A stretch of DNA of 64,000 nucleotides from Bacillus sp. HF117_J1_D (GTDB taxonomy: Bacteria > Bacillota > Bacilli > Bacillales > Bacillaceae_C). How positions within the stretch are numbered: the stretch's first letter is position 1; every line of letters starts with the position of its first letter. A program made the translations under genes and the position numbers. Under the pieces are notes generated by a model. It searched no databases and had not been told where the DNA came from. It was given only the letters and a program-made list of their open reading frames with translations. This document shows positions 30,981-43,724 of the stretch, in pieces. Location: the NCBI GenBank assembly GCA_009928435.1, contig JAABNQ010000014.1:1-64000 (forward strand), written 5' to 3'.

Positions 30981-32063
30981 TCAATAGAACTTTTTAAATC
31001 CATCAAATTTGCTCTTCCAGTAGGAATTATTGAGGCTTGAAACCTCAACTCCGTTGTTTCCTGCATGGATGAATTGGTTGCTTCCCAGATAGATTCCCAT
31101 ATGAGAGATACCACTGCGATATGTATTTTTGAAAAAGACTAAATCACCAGCTTGAGGGCTTTTTGTATAATATGAGCGATTGTAGTAACCGTCTGTACCT
31201 AATCTGCTAATGTTATGGCCAGCTTGTTTAAATGCATAATAAATGAATCCGCTACAATCAAATCCTGCAGGGGTTGTCCCGCCCCACGCATATCTTACTC
31301 CAATATGCTGCTTGGCTGATTGTACGACGTTGCCCACTTTTCCCTGAGTTGGCCTTGACACTGAAGCAGCAGCTGAGTTCTGGTTATTTCCAGAGGAGCC
31401 TTTGGAAGGAGCACTTCCGTTCAGGCGAAGGACTTGACCGACATAAATGATGTCTGATCTTAATCCGTTTGCCCGCTTTAACCCAGCTACGGTTGTTCCG
31501 TATTTTGCGGCTATTCGACCAAGTGTATCTCCAGAAACGACTTTATATGTAGTAGTATTGCCGCTGTTGCTATTTGCTGACGGCCTCGGACTGGAAGAAG
31601 CTGATGATGCTGGAGCAGATGAACTGCTGCCTTTCGATACTTTTAATACCTGTCCTGGCCTAATCATATCAGATGTCAGACCGTTCCATTGTTTTAGTTG
31701 GCTAAGGGTGATACCATGTGCATTGGCAATTCTGATGAGGTAATCACCTGATTTAACTGTGTATGTACTCCCCGTTTTTGAGGAAGTGGCCGAACCCTTT
31801 GTTGAGGTGTTGGAAGTTGTTGAAGTAGTCGGCTTATTCGTTGTGTTCTTATTTCCATTTACTTTAAGAACTTGCTTTGGATAGATGATATCACTACTCA
31901 AGCCGTTCAACTTTTTAATATTGCTTATAGTCGTTTTGTATTGATTTGCAATTTTCCATAGACTGTCACCAGGCTTAACTTCGTGGCTTGCTGCAGAAGC
32001 TTTACCAGAAAAAGTTGCCATTAATGCTACTGTAGCCACGCCGCCTACTAACTTTTTCCGCAC
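30981..32063 (-). CDS. LysM and NlpC/P60 cell-wall endopeptidase
   Basis: Secreted D,L-endopeptidase of the LytE/CwlS type, 360 residues: signal peptide ending SGKASA; three LysM repeats (starting HEVKPGDSLWKIA, YTVKSGDYLIRIA, YKVVSGDTLGRIA) joined by Ser/Thr/Asn-rich linkers; C-terminal NlpC/P60 domain with catalytic Cys in FDCSGFIYYAF, His in SHMGIYLG and the polar residue in FIHAGN. It hydrolyses the gamma-D-Glu-mDAP bond in peptidoglycan. GTG start with AGGAGG upstream. A candidate minus-strand promoter TTAACA-N16-TATGCT lies at 32131-32104. Confidence 0.93.
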   Translation of the reverse strand: MRKKLVGGVATVALMATFSGKASAASHEVKPGDSLWKIANQYKTTISNIKKLNGLSSDIIYPKQVLKVNGNKNTTNKPTTSTTSNTSTKGSATSSKTGSTYTVKSGDYLIRIANAHGITLSQLKQWNGLTSDMIRPGQVLKVSKGSSSSAPASSASSSPRPSANSNSGNTTTYKVVSGDTLGRIAAKYGTTVAGLKRANGLRSDIIYVGQVLRLNGSAPSKGSSGNNQNSAAASVSRPTQGKVGNVVQSAKQHIGVRYAWGGTTPAGFDCSGFIYYAFKQAGHNISRLGTDGYYNRSYYTKSPQAGDLVFFKNTYRSGISHMGIYLGSNQFIHAGNNGVEVSSLNNSYWKSKFDGFKKFY

Positions 32064-32142
32064 TATTTATTCCTCCTAAACATTATAGCCTTTTAGCCAG
32101 TCTAGCATAAATATTTCACAATTCGTGTTAATAATACCAAAT

Positions 32143-32166
32143 GTTACATGATTTTAATAATGTAAC
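32143..32166. promoter_or_regulatory. Inverted repeat between the divergent hydrolase and methionine gamma-lyase genes
   Basis: GTTACAT (32143-32149), 10 bases, ATGTAAC (32160-32166), perfect arms, just upstream of the hydrolase promoter. TGTTAC and TGTAAC each fit the WalR half-site TGTWAH, but they are not the direct repeats with 5-base spacing that WalR uses. Confidence 0.45.
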
Positions 32167-32260
32167 CATATTTTTCCAATTTCAAAGGAATGATTTTCTT
32201 TTCATCTGTGGGCCAATATCATAGAATAAGTAATAAAAAGGATTTCAGGGGGTTTTTGAC

Positions 32261-33445
32261 TTGGTAAAAAAGAATCGATTTGAAACGGATGTTATCCATG
32301 CGGGGTATAGATCAGCTGATTATCAAGGCAGTCTTGTTCCGCCTATTTTTCAGACTTCGACCTATACATTTCCATCCGCAGAAGAAGGAGAAAGGAGATT
32401 CGCAGGAGAATCAGAAGGACATATATACTCAAGGCTGGGAAATCCTACTGTGACCGCTTTGGAGGAAAGAATGACAGCGCTTGAACAGGGGGAAGCTGCA
32501 CTTGCTTTTGCTTCAGGAATGGGAGCGGTTAGCGCCACTCTTTTCCATTTGACTAATACCGGCGATCATATCTTATGCTCTGGTGGTATTTATGGATGTA
32601 CATTTGGCCTTTTACAAATAATGAAGAAAAAATATCATATTGACCATGATTTAATTAGCATGGATAGCGAAGAAACGATCAAAGCAGCGATTCGTGACAA
32701 TACTAAGGTGATCTATGTTGAGACGCCTATTAATCCAACAATGAAATTAGTCGATCTAGAAATGATTGTAAGGATCGCAAAAGAACATGACCTTCGGGTT
32801 GTTGTTGACAACACATTTTGTTCACCCTATTTGCAAAGGCCACTGTCCTTGGGATGTGACTACGTGGTTCATAGCGCGACCAAATATATTGGTGGCCACG
32901 GGGATGTAGTTGCAGGTATTGTCGTTGGTGCGGACAAAGACGAGATGGCGGAAATGGGCATGACCATGAGAAAGGACATCGGAGCGATTATGTCTCCATT
33001 AGATGCTTGGCTGTTGCTGCGTGGTTTGAAGACATTAGCGGTGAGGCTTGATCGCCACTGTGAAAATGCTGAAAAAATTGCTGGAAAATTAAAGGCACAT
33101 CCAAAGGTTGGACGAATGTTCTATCCGGGAGATCCAGACTTTCCTCAATACGAACTTGCTAAGCGTCAAATGAGGCTACCGGGTGGCATGATTAGCTTTG
33201 AAGTCAAAGGAAATAAAGAGGATGCGCAGGCAGTTTTAAATCGAGTGAAACTCATTTGCCTCGCTGTTAGTCTAGGTGATACTGAGACATTGATTCAGCA
33301 TCCGGCGACAATGACCCACGCAGTCGTCCCTGAAGAAGAGCGGAAAAAGATGGGGATTTCTGATACGTTAATCAGAATGTCTGTCGGTATTGAGTCATGG
33401 GAAGATGTTTGGGAAGACTTGAAGCAGGCATTAGACGGAATTTGA
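32261..33445 (+). CDS. Methionine gamma-lyase (Cys/Met metabolism PLP enzyme)
   Basis: 394-residue member of the trans-sulfuration family. PLP lysine in HSATKYIGGHGDVVAGI; N-terminal HAGYRSADYQGSLVPPIFQT; and GGIYGCTFGLL, whose Cys is the residue typical of true methionine gamma-lyase (methanethiol + 2-oxobutyrate + ammonia). Cystathionine gamma-lyase remains an alternative. TTG start with AGGGGG upstream; weak promoter TTTTCA-N17-TAGAAT at 32199-32227. Monocistronic: a terminator follows. Confidence 0.87.
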   Translation: MVKKNRFETDVIHAGYRSADYQGSLVPPIFQTSTYTFPSAEEGERRFAGESEGHIYSRLGNPTVTALEERMTALEQGEAALAFASGMGAVSATLFHLTNTGDHILCSGGIYGCTFGLLQIMKKKYHIDHDLISMDSEETIKAAIRDNTKVIYVETPINPTMKLVDLEMIVRIAKEHDLRVVVDNTFCSPYLQRPLSLGCDYVVHSATKYIGGHGDVVAGIVVGADKDEMAEMGMTMRKDIGAIMSPLDAWLLLRGLKTLAVRLDRHCENAEKIAGKLKAHPKVGRMFYPGDPDFPQYELAKRQMRLPGGMISFEVKGNKEDAQAVLNRVKLICLAVSLGDTETLIQHPATMTHAVVPEEERKKMGISDTLIRMSVGIESWEDVWEDLKQALDGI

Positions 33446-33454
33446 TAGATAATG

Positions 33455-33492
33455 AACCTTGCCACTTTCGCTGAAATCAGGCAAGGTTTTTT
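33455..33492 (+). terminator. Terminator after methionine gamma-lyase
   Basis: Perfect 9-bp stem AACCTTGCC / GGCAAGGTT and T run. Confidence 0.9.
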
Positions 33493-33669
33493 GTTGATTC
33501 CAGTACAATCCATTAGCCTCAGGGCCTCTCGTGCTTCTGGACCTTCCATTACAAATTGAAGGCATTTTTCTCTATACGTTGAGACTCTTATACAAAGATA
33601 GGTAGCGCATTCTAGGCTTCTGAGTAAAGTATTGGGAAGTGAAGCAACATTTTTGTAACTTTTTTTTCA

Positions 33670-33698
33670 TTGTAACTGGAAAAAAGGAGCTTTATAAT
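33670..33698 (+). promoter_or_regulatory. SigA promoter for nagB
   Basis: TTGTAA (33670-33675), 17 bp, TATAAT (33693-33698). It implies a leader of about 145 bases before nagB; no NagR operator or riboswitch was recognised. The stretch 33493-33669 holds nothing identifiable. Confidence 0.6.
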
Positions 33699-33850
33699 TG
33701 ATACGTGTTTAGTCAGATGGTTGGGCTAACTTTGTATAAGCAAGGGGTTCATTTTTTTGAGAAAGGGTTACTGTCAAAAGTGCAGGAATCCTGGAAAATA
33801 TTTGAGTGTAGTTGTTTTTTTGTGCCTGTATATTGTTAGGAGGAAAAAGT

Positions 33851-34564
33851 ATGAATGTCTTGATTTTTGAAAGTCCCAACGAAGCTATAGAAGCCGCTTT
33901 TGACATTGTGATGCAACGCCTTGGAACAGGAATGCAAACAATTGGGCTAGCAACAGGAAGCACCCCTTTGAAGCTTTATGAAAAACTCCGAAATACGGAT
34001 ACGGATGTATCTCATGTAACAACGGTTAATTTGGATGAATATGTTGGTTTGGAGCCAACTGATCCTCAAAGCTATAATTATTACATGAACGAAGAATTAT
34101 TCAAATATATGAATTTTTCCGCAACATATGTTCCTAATGGTGCGGTTGAGGATCCTGAGGAAGAGTGTGAACGTTATGAAGAAATTCTCAAAAAGCATCC
34201 TGTTGATCTCCAAATTTTAGGCATGGGACCAAATGGACATATCGGCTTTAATGAGCCGGGTACCTCCTTTGACTCAGTGACTCATATTGCCGAATTGACT
34301 GAATCTACAAGAGAAGCTAATAAACGATTTTTTGAAAAAGATGATCAGGTTCCAACAAAAGCGATTACAATGGGGATTTCCTCCATCATGTCAGCTAAAG
34401 AGGTTTTGATGCTGGCTTTTGGAGAAGGCAAAGCGGAGGCGGTAAGAAACATGATCGATGAGCCGGTCACAGTGGACTGCCCAGCCTCTGTTCTGCAAAA
34501 ACATTCAAATGCTGTCATCATCCTTGATCAAGAGGCAGCAAGCAAATTGAAGCGAAGTAAATAA
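33851..34564 (+). CDS. nagB: Glucosamine-6-phosphate deaminase
   Basis: Converts glucosamine 6-phosphate to fructose 6-phosphate and ammonia. 237 residues with the family motifs IGLATGSTPLKLYEKL, VNLDEYVGL, QILGMGPNGHIGFNEPG and MGISSIMSAKEVLMLAFG. TTAGGAGG precedes the ATG at 33851. No nagA or regulator is adjacent, unlike the usual nag operon. Confidence 0.95.
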   Translation: MNVLIFESPNEAIEAAFDIVMQRLGTGMQTIGLATGSTPLKLYEKLRNTDTDVSHVTTVNLDEYVGLEPTDPQSYNYYMNEELFKYMNFSATYVPNGAVEDPEEECERYEEILKKHPVDLQILGMGPNGHIGFNEPGTSFDSVTHIAELTESTREANKRFFEKDDQVPTKAITMGISSIMSAKEVLMLAFGEGKAEAVRNMIDEPVTVDCPASVLQKHSNAVIILDQEAASKLKRSK

Positions 34565-34568
34565 GAAA

Positions 34569-34619
34569 AAGGCCGGCCCTCTTATCGAGGTGTCCGGCCC
34601 TTGCTATTTTTTACAATGA
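34569..34619 (+). terminator. Terminator after nagB
   Basis: Nested stem with AGGCCGG / CCGGCC outer pairs and CTC / GAG inner pairs, followed after 5 bases by a T run. Confidence 0.65.
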
Positions 34620-34709
34620 GATTTCTCTTAAAAAAAGTCAAAAATAGAGAACGTTGATGGAATCGACATGTAAACGGATACAGTATTTGCGGGGTTTTTT
34701 GAACAGCTA

Positions 34710-34724
34710 AAGATTCTGAAAAAT
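34710..34724. promoter_or_regulatory. CodY-like box before ilvE
   Basis: AAGATTCTGAAAAAT matches the CodY consensus AATTTTCWGAAAATT at 12 of 15 positions and lies directly upstream of the ilvE -35. CodY controls ilv-leu genes in Bacillus. Confidence 0.55.
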
Positions 34725-34726
34725 AG

Positions 34727-34755
34727 TTGACGAAACAAAGAATCAGCGTTATGAT
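34727..34755 (+). promoter_or_regulatory. SigA promoter of the ilv-leu operon
   Basis: TTGACG (34727-34732), 17 bp, TATGAT (34750-34755), about 56 bases before the ilvE GTG. Confidence 0.75.
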
Positions 34756-34810
34756 TAGAAATTATATAATACATCCACAAACGACAAATGTGCGAGAGGG
34801 GCGAACAAAG

Positions 34811-35710
34811 GTGAGTGAACAGTGGATATTCCTCAACGGCAACTATGTTAAAAAAGAAGAGGCCGTTATTTCGGTATATGACCATGGATTTTTGTACGGG
34901 GATGGTGTTTTTGAAGGGATCCGTTCATACGGAGGAAACATATTTCGACTAAATGAGCACCTAGTCCGGCTGTACGAATCAGCGAAATCCATTATGATCG
35001 ACATACCGTATACACAGGAGGAAATGACACAAATTCTTGTGGAAACTCTCCGAAAGAATAATCTGAAAGATGGGTATATTCGCCTTGTTGTCTCTCGTGG
35101 GGTTGGAGATCTTGGGTTGGATCCGGCAAATTGCAGGGAACCGTCTGTAATTGTGATTGCTGAACCACTTCGGATTTTCCCTAAAGAGCTATATGATTCA
35201 GGAATTGAAATTGCAACAATGGCCACCCGGCGTAACCGCTCGGATGTCCTTAACCCGATGATTAAATCTTTGAACTATTTGAACAATATACTTGTCAAAA
35301 TGGAGGCTAACCTCGCTGGCGTGCAAGAGGCATTAATGCTGAATGACCAAGGATATGTCGCTGAAGGTTCTGCCGATAATATATTTATAGTAAAAGATAA
35401 TAAGATATTGACTCCTCCAGGGCATGTCGGAGCGCTTGTAGGAGTAACAAGAAATACAATCATCGAGATCGCGAGAGATAAAGGCTACAAGGTTGAAGAA
35501 GCTATGTTCACCAGACATGAGGTCTATACAGCGGATGAAGTTTTCCTAACAGGAACGGCAGCGGAAGTCATCGCCGTAGTAAAAGTAGATGGCCGTGTTA
35601 TTGGTGAAGGCAAGCCAGGTTCTGTCACAAAAGAATTGCTTGAAAGTTTCAGAAAAGTGACTTTAACAGACGGAGTAAAAGTTTACGACGAACCATTACA
35701 TGTTGGCTAA
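34811..35710 (+). CDS. ilvE: Branched-chain amino acid aminotransferase
   Basis: Class IV PLP aminotransferase doing the last step of Val, Leu and Ile synthesis. 299 residues from GTG at 34811 (GAGGGG upstream), the short E. coli-like IlvE form. Motifs: SVYDHGFLYGDGVFEGIRSY, catalytic Lys in SLNYLNNILVKMEA, GSADNIFIVKD and TGTAAEVIAVVKVDGR. In-frame codons upstream of 34811 overlap the promoter and are not coding. First gene of the operon, followed by ilvD after 18 bases. Confidence 0.95.
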   Translation: MSEQWIFLNGNYVKKEEAVISVYDHGFLYGDGVFEGIRSYGGNIFRLNEHLVRLYESAKSIMIDIPYTQEEMTQILVETLRKNNLKDGYIRLVVSRGVGDLGLDPANCREPSVIVIAEPLRIFPKELYDSGIEIATMATRRNRSDVLNPMIKSLNYLNNILVKMEANLAGVQEALMLNDQGYVAEGSADNIFIVKDNKILTPPGHVGALVGVTRNTIIEIARDKGYKVEEAMFTRHEVYTADEVFLTGTAAEVIAVVKVDGRVIGEGKPGSVTKELLESFRKVTLTDGVKVYDEPLHVG

Positions 35711-35728
35711 GATTAGAGGAGGATGACG

Positions 35729-37393
35729 ATGCGCAGTGATATGATAAAGAAGGGGATCGATCGTGCTCCTCACCGAAGCTTGCTTTATGCTACGGGTATT
35801 AAAACACAGGATCTGGACAAACCGTTTATTGGTGTCTGTAATTCATATATTGATATTATTCCAGGACACAAACATTTGAATGAATTTGCAGAAATTGTCA
35901 AAGAAGCTATCTGGGAAGCCGGCGGAGTGCCTTTTGAATTTAACACAATCGGAGTAGATGATGGCATTGCGATGGGACACATCGGGATGCGTTATTCTCT
36001 CCCAAGCCGAGAATTGATTGCTGATGCTGCTGAAACAGTTATCAATGCTCACTGGTTTGACGGAGTATTCTACATTCCAAACTGTGATAAAATCACACCT
36101 GGTATGTTAATGTCTGCATTCAGAACAAATGTCCCTTCCATTTTTGTGTCCGGTGGACCTATGGAAGGCGGTGTCTCTTCCGAGGGAGAGCCACTAACAT
36201 TGACTTCTGTCTTCGAAGGCGTTGGCGCATATCATGCAGGCAAAATGACTGCAGAGAAACTTCTCGACATTGAGCAAAGTGCATGCCCGACATGTGGCTC
36301 CTGTTCCGGGATGTTTACAGCCAATTCCATGAACTCTTTAATGGAAATGCTAGGTATGACAATTCCGGGGAATGGGACGATTGTTGCGACTTCAAAGGAA
36401 CGTCACCGGTTAATCAAAGAGGCTGCACGTCATTTGATTAGAATGGTAAAAGAAGACATTAAGCCAAGAGACCTTGTCTCCGAACGCACGATTGATGATG
36501 CTTTCGCGCTTGATATGGCTATGGGTGGATCAACTAATACAGTTTTACACACATTGGCTATTGCACATGAGGCAGAAATAGATTACGATTTATCTAGAAT
36601 CAATAAAGTGGCTGAAAGAGTTCCGTATTTAGCGAAAATTGCTCCGGCCTCAGACTACACCATGCAAGATATCCATGATGCTGGTGGAATCAGCGCCATC
36701 ATTCGCGAACTCTGTGAGATGGGAGCAGTTGAAGCAGATCGTCTGACAGTCACAGGCAAAACGGTTTATGAAAATGTAAAAGACTGCGTCATTAAAAATC
36801 CAGCAGTCATAAGACCAAGGGAAAATGCATATAGTCCAGTTGGAGGATTATCTATCCTCTACGGAAACATTGCTCCAAATGGTGGGGTCATCAAAGTGGG
36901 AGCGGTCGATCCTTCTATCAAGACATTTCTTGGCAAGGCTATCGTATTCGACTCTCAGGAAGACGCGCAAAATGGTATCAATGACGGGACTGTCCAAGCG
37001 GGGCATGTAGTGGTTATTCGTTATGAAGGACCAAAAGGCGGACCTGGCATGCCAGAAATGCTTGCTCCTACATCGGCTATTGCTGGAAGAGGACTTGGAA
37101 AAGAAGTAGCACTCATCACCGATGGTCGCTTCTCTGGAGCTTCACGTGGAATCTCAATTGGACATATTTCACCGGAAGCTGCTGACGGCGGTCCGATTGC
37201 ATTAGTTGAAGACGGTGACGAAATCTTTATAGACTTAGTTAACCGTACAATCCAATTGAATGTGGATGAGGAAGTATTAAATGAACGGAAACAGAATTTA
37301 AAGCCATTTGAACCAAAAATCAAAAAGGGCTATTTGGCTAGATATTCGAAATTGGTCACTTCCGCAAATACAGGCGGAGTAATGAAAATATAA
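35729..37393 (+). CDS. ilvD: Dihydroxy-acid dehydratase
   Basis: Iron-sulfur enzyme making the 2-keto acids for Val and Ile. 554 residues with cluster cysteines in [25 protein letters not shown] and [17 protein letters not shown], and the C-terminal [14 protein letters not shown] chose ATG 35729, 6 bases after AGAGGAGG; ATG 35723 is also in frame. A T-box leader follows before ilvB. Confidence 0.96.
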   Translation: MRSDMIKKGIDRAPHRSLLYATGIKTQDLDKPFIGVCNSYIDIIPGHKHLNEFAEIVKEAIWEAGGVPFEFNTIGVDDGIAMGHIGMRYSLPSRELIADAAETVINAHWFDGVFYIPNCDKITPGMLMSAFRTNVPSIFVSGGPMEGGVSSEGEPLTLTSVFEGVGAYHAGKMTAEKLLDIEQSACPTCGSCSGMFTANSMNSLMEMLGMTIPGNGTIVATSKERHRLIKEAARHLIRMVKEDIKPRDLVSERTIDDAFALDMAMGGSTNTVLHTLAIAHEAEIDYDLSRINKVAERVPYLAKIAPASDYTMQDIHDAGGISAIIRELCEMGAVEADRLTVTGKTVYENVKDCVIKNPAVIRPRENAYSPVGGLSILYGNIAPNGGVIKVGAVDPSIKTFLGKAIVFDSQEDAQNGINDGTVQAGHVVVIRYEGPKGGPGMPEMLAPTSAIAGRGLGKEVALITDGRFSGASRGISIGHISPEAADGGPIALVEDGDEIFIDLVNRTIQLNVDEEVLNERKQNLKPFEPKIKKGYLARYSKLVTSANTGGVMKI

Positions 37394-37404
37394 AACGGAA
37401 GGCA

Positions 37405-37690
37405 ATGATAAGGAAAAAGTGGGTGAACTCCTGCATTTACAGAGAGCCGGTACTGCTGGGAGCCGGCAATGCAGTCATTCGCGACATCACCTTGGAGTCG
37501 GAATCCTAAAAGCGAAAGCGACTAGGGATTCACGGGGATACTTAGGAGTTCCCGTTATCAATGAATGGCTAGATAGCTGTTCTTAAGTCAGTGATTGACA
37601 CTGAAAAGTAGGGTGGTACCATGAAAGTTTTTTCATCCCTGCATGAAAGGTTCTCCTTTTGTGTGGGCTGAGAAAACTTTTTTTTTGCAC
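37405..37690 (+). promoter_or_regulatory. T-box riboswitch between ilvD and ilvB
   Basis: Stem I features AGAGAGCCGG and GCTGGGAG near 37441-37472, a specifier loop with ATC (37486-37488) in GACATCACCTTGGAG, and the T-box AGGGTGGTACC (37610-37620) that pairs with the uncharged tRNA acceptor end. A terminator forms from AAAGTTTTTTC (37624-37634) and GAGAAAACTTT (37670-37680) with nine T (37678-37686). The AUC specifier suggests tRNA-Ile sensing. No promoter is evident between ilvD and the element, so it probably attenuates read-through from ilvE-ilvD. Confidence 0.88.
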
Positions 37691-37753
37691 CCAAAAGTTC
37701 ATATACAGTTAGTACATGTTCAAAAATATAAATTTGAAAGGAAGGCGCTAGTG

Positions 37754-39489
37754 GTGAGTATAGGTTTCCCGATGAAAACTGGCAACCAACAACCGGACAC
37801 GGCCGTACAGGAACAAGCGAAGACAGGGGCAGACTTGTTTATAGAAGCATTGCAAAAAGAGAACGTGGAAATAATCTTTGGATATCCGGGAGGTGCTGTC
37901 CTTCCAATCTACGATGCGCTTTATAAAAACCCCATCAAGCATATTCTTACAAGACATGAACAGGGGGCTATCCATGCAGCTGAAGGATACGCAAGGGTAA
38001 CAGGTAAACCGGGTGTTGTCATTGCAACCTCCGGACCAGGCGCAACCAACTTGGTTACAGGGATCGCAGATGCGATGATGGATTCCATTCCTCTTGTTAT
38101 CTTCACAGGTCAGGTAGCAAGTCCTGTTCTTGGAACAGATGCATTTCAGGAATCCGATATTGTCGGAATTACAATGCCGATCACAAAACATAACTATCAA
38201 GTAAAGAAGCTTGGAGATCTTGGACGCATTATCAAAGAGGCGTTCTATATCGCCAATAGTGGAAGACCAGGCCCTGTCCTAATTGATATCCCTAAAGATA
38301 TCGCAACAGAGACCGCTGGAGAATATCCTGATGAGCCTCTCCATTTACCAGGTTATCAGCCGACAACGAAGCCGAATTATTTACAGCTTCAAAAGCTTGC
38401 CAATGTCATATCGACAGCTAAAAAGCCACTTATCTTGGCAGGGGCAGGCGTCATTTTTTCAAAGGGAGCTGCCGAATTAAAAGCATTCGTCGAAAAGACG
38501 GGATTTCCGATTACCAATACTCTACTGGGGCTTGGAAGTATTCCTGGAGATCATCCACAGTTTTTGGGTATGGCCGGTATGCATGGAACCTACACAGCTA
38601 ATATGGCCATCACAGAATGTGATTTACTTATTAACTTCGGAGCTCGTTTCGATGATCGCCTAACAGGTAATCTCAAGCATTTTGCACCGAATGCAACAGT
38701 TGCCCATATTGATATCGATCCGGCGGAAATAGGTAAGAATGTCCCTACTCATATCCCGATTGTTGCTGACGCGAAGGTAGTATTGAAACGGCTTGCCGAG
38801 ATGGATTTCAAATTGCCAGAGATTTCTGCCTGGACGGAGCATCTCCAGGAATACAAAGAGAAATATCCGTTTAAAAAGCCAGTGTCTAACGAAAACGAAC
38901 TGTCTTCACCGCATGTGGTCAAAATGATCCATGAGATGACAGGCGGCGATGCCATCGTTACAACAGACGTAGGACAGCACCAAATGTGGACCGCCCAATA
39001 TTATGAATTCAACGGACCGAACCATTGGGTTACGTCCGGAGGACTTGGAACCATGGGCTTTGGTTTTCCATCATCCATCGGTGCTCAGCTGGCTGACCTT
39101 GAAAAAACAGTCATCTCTATTTCAGGTGATGGTGGGTTCCAAATGTGCCTTCAGGAATTAGCCATTGTCAGGGAGTTTAATCTACCGATTAAAATAATCA
39201 TCTTAAACAATCAGACCCTTGGCATGGTGCGCCAATGGCAAGAGAAGTTTTACGATGAGCGATATTCTCAATCCCTCATTCCTGAACAGCCGGATTTCAT
39301 CAAACTGGCTGAAGCGTATGGAATAAAAGGATATAAAGTGGAGACAGAGCAAGAGGCCAAAGAAGTATTTGAAAAAACACTGAACAGTAAGGAACCAGTT
39401 TTGATTGACTGCCGCGTCGTACAGAATGAGAATGTATATCCAATGGTTGCACCTGGCAAAGGACTACATGAAATGATCGGGGTGGGAGA

Positions 39490-39493
<4 letters not shown>
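37754..39493 (+). CDS. ilvB: Acetolactate synthase large subunit
   Basis: TPP enzyme that condenses pyruvate with pyruvate or 2-oxobutyrate. About 579 residues from GTG 37754 (AGGAAGG upstream); GTG 37751 and ATG 37772 are close alternatives. Motifs: [15 protein letters not shown], catalytic Glu in [25 protein letters not shown] and TPP-binding [14 protein letters not shown]...NNQTLGMV. In-frame codons upstream overlap the T-box terminator. Ends overlapping ilvN by 4 bases. Confidence 0.95.
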
Positions 39494-42587
<3,094 letters not shown>

Positions 42588-42613
42588 AAAATAACCATTA
42601 GGAGGAAAACGGG

Positions 42614-43714
42614 ATGAAGAAACGGGTAGCTGTACTCGCTGGAGACGGTATTGGCAAAGAAGTAACGAATGCGGCAACGGCAGTTTTGGATGCAATCGGC
42701 CGCCGCTTCCAACATGAATTTGAGTGGGTGCATGGATTACTCGGCGGAGATGCCCTTGATCAAGCCGGTCATCCGATTCCTGAAGAGACAATCAAGAAAT
42801 GCGAAGAAAGTGATGCGATTTTACTCGGAGCGATCGGGGGGCCGAAGTGGGATCATTATCCAAAGGAACTTCGGCCGGAGAAGGGGCTTCTCCAACTTCG
42901 TAAGCACTTTGAATTGAGTGTGAACCTAAGGCCCGTGCAAGCATATAAAACATTGCTTGCCTCCTCTCCTTTAAAGGAGGAAGTTGCAGAAGGCGTCGAC
43001 TTGGTGTTCGTCAGGGAGCTGACAGGCGGCCTTTATTTCGGGGAGCCGAGCTATCACACGGATGAAGAAGCAGTGGACACATTAGTATACAAGCGCGAAG
43101 AAATTGAGCGTGTTGTCAGATTTGCTTTTGAATTGGCAAAAATTCGAAAGAAAAAAGTATCATCTGTAGACAAAGCTAACGTTCTAGAATCAAGCCGTCT
43201 ATGGCGTAAAATTGTGGAAGAAATTGCAGCTGACTATCCTGACGTGGAATATGAGCATATGCTTGTAGATTCTACATCTATGAAGTTGATTACTTCTCCA
43301 GCTTCTTTCGACGTAATTGTAACTGAAAATATGTTTGGTGATATTTTAAGTGATGAAGCTTCCGTCATTTGCGGTTCACTCGGAATGCTGCCTTCAGCAA
43401 GTCTTCGTGCAGATGGATTCGGCTTGTATGAGCCTGTTCATGGATCTGCTCCAGATATTGCTGGACAGAATAAAGCCAATCCGTTGGGAGCTATTTTATC
43501 CGGTGCGATGATGCTAAGAACAGCTTTCGGCATGAATCAGGAAGCAAATGCCATTGAAGAAGCCGTCAAAAAAGTATTGGAAGCCGGATTTAATACAGGT
43601 GAGTTTAAGTCACAAGGCGGAAAAGTATTGACTACAACTGAAATGACAGAAAAAGTCATCAACGAAATTGAAAGTGAATTAGTTTCAGATCATATTTTAG
43701 CAGCGTATAAGTGA
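42614..43714 (+). CDS. leuB: 3-Isopropylmalate dehydrogenase
   Basis: NAD-dependent oxidative decarboxylase of 3-isopropylmalate, 366 residues. [23 protein letters not shown], substrate Lys/Asp region [19 protein letters not shown] and [13 protein letters not shown] are visible. AGGAGG precedes the ATG. Confidence 0.96.
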   Translation: MKKRVAVLAGDGIGKEVTNAATAVLDAIGRRFQHEFEWVHGLLGGDALDQAGHPIPEETIKKCEESDAILLGAIGGPKWDHYPKELRPEKGLLQLRKHFELSVNLRPVQAYKTLLASSPLKEEVAEGVDLVFVRELTGGLYFGEPSYHTDEEAVDTLVYKREEIERVVRFAFELAKIRKKKVSSVDKANVLESSRLWRKIVEEIAADYPDVEYEHMLVDSTSMKLITSPASFDVIVTENMFGDILSDEASVICGSLGMLPSASLRADGFGLYEPVHGSAPDIAGQNKANPLGAILSGAMMLRTAFGMNQEANAIEEAVKKVLEAGFNTGEFKSQGGKVLTTTEMTEKVINEIESELVSDHILAAYK

Positions 43715-43724
43715 GGTGTGGAAG

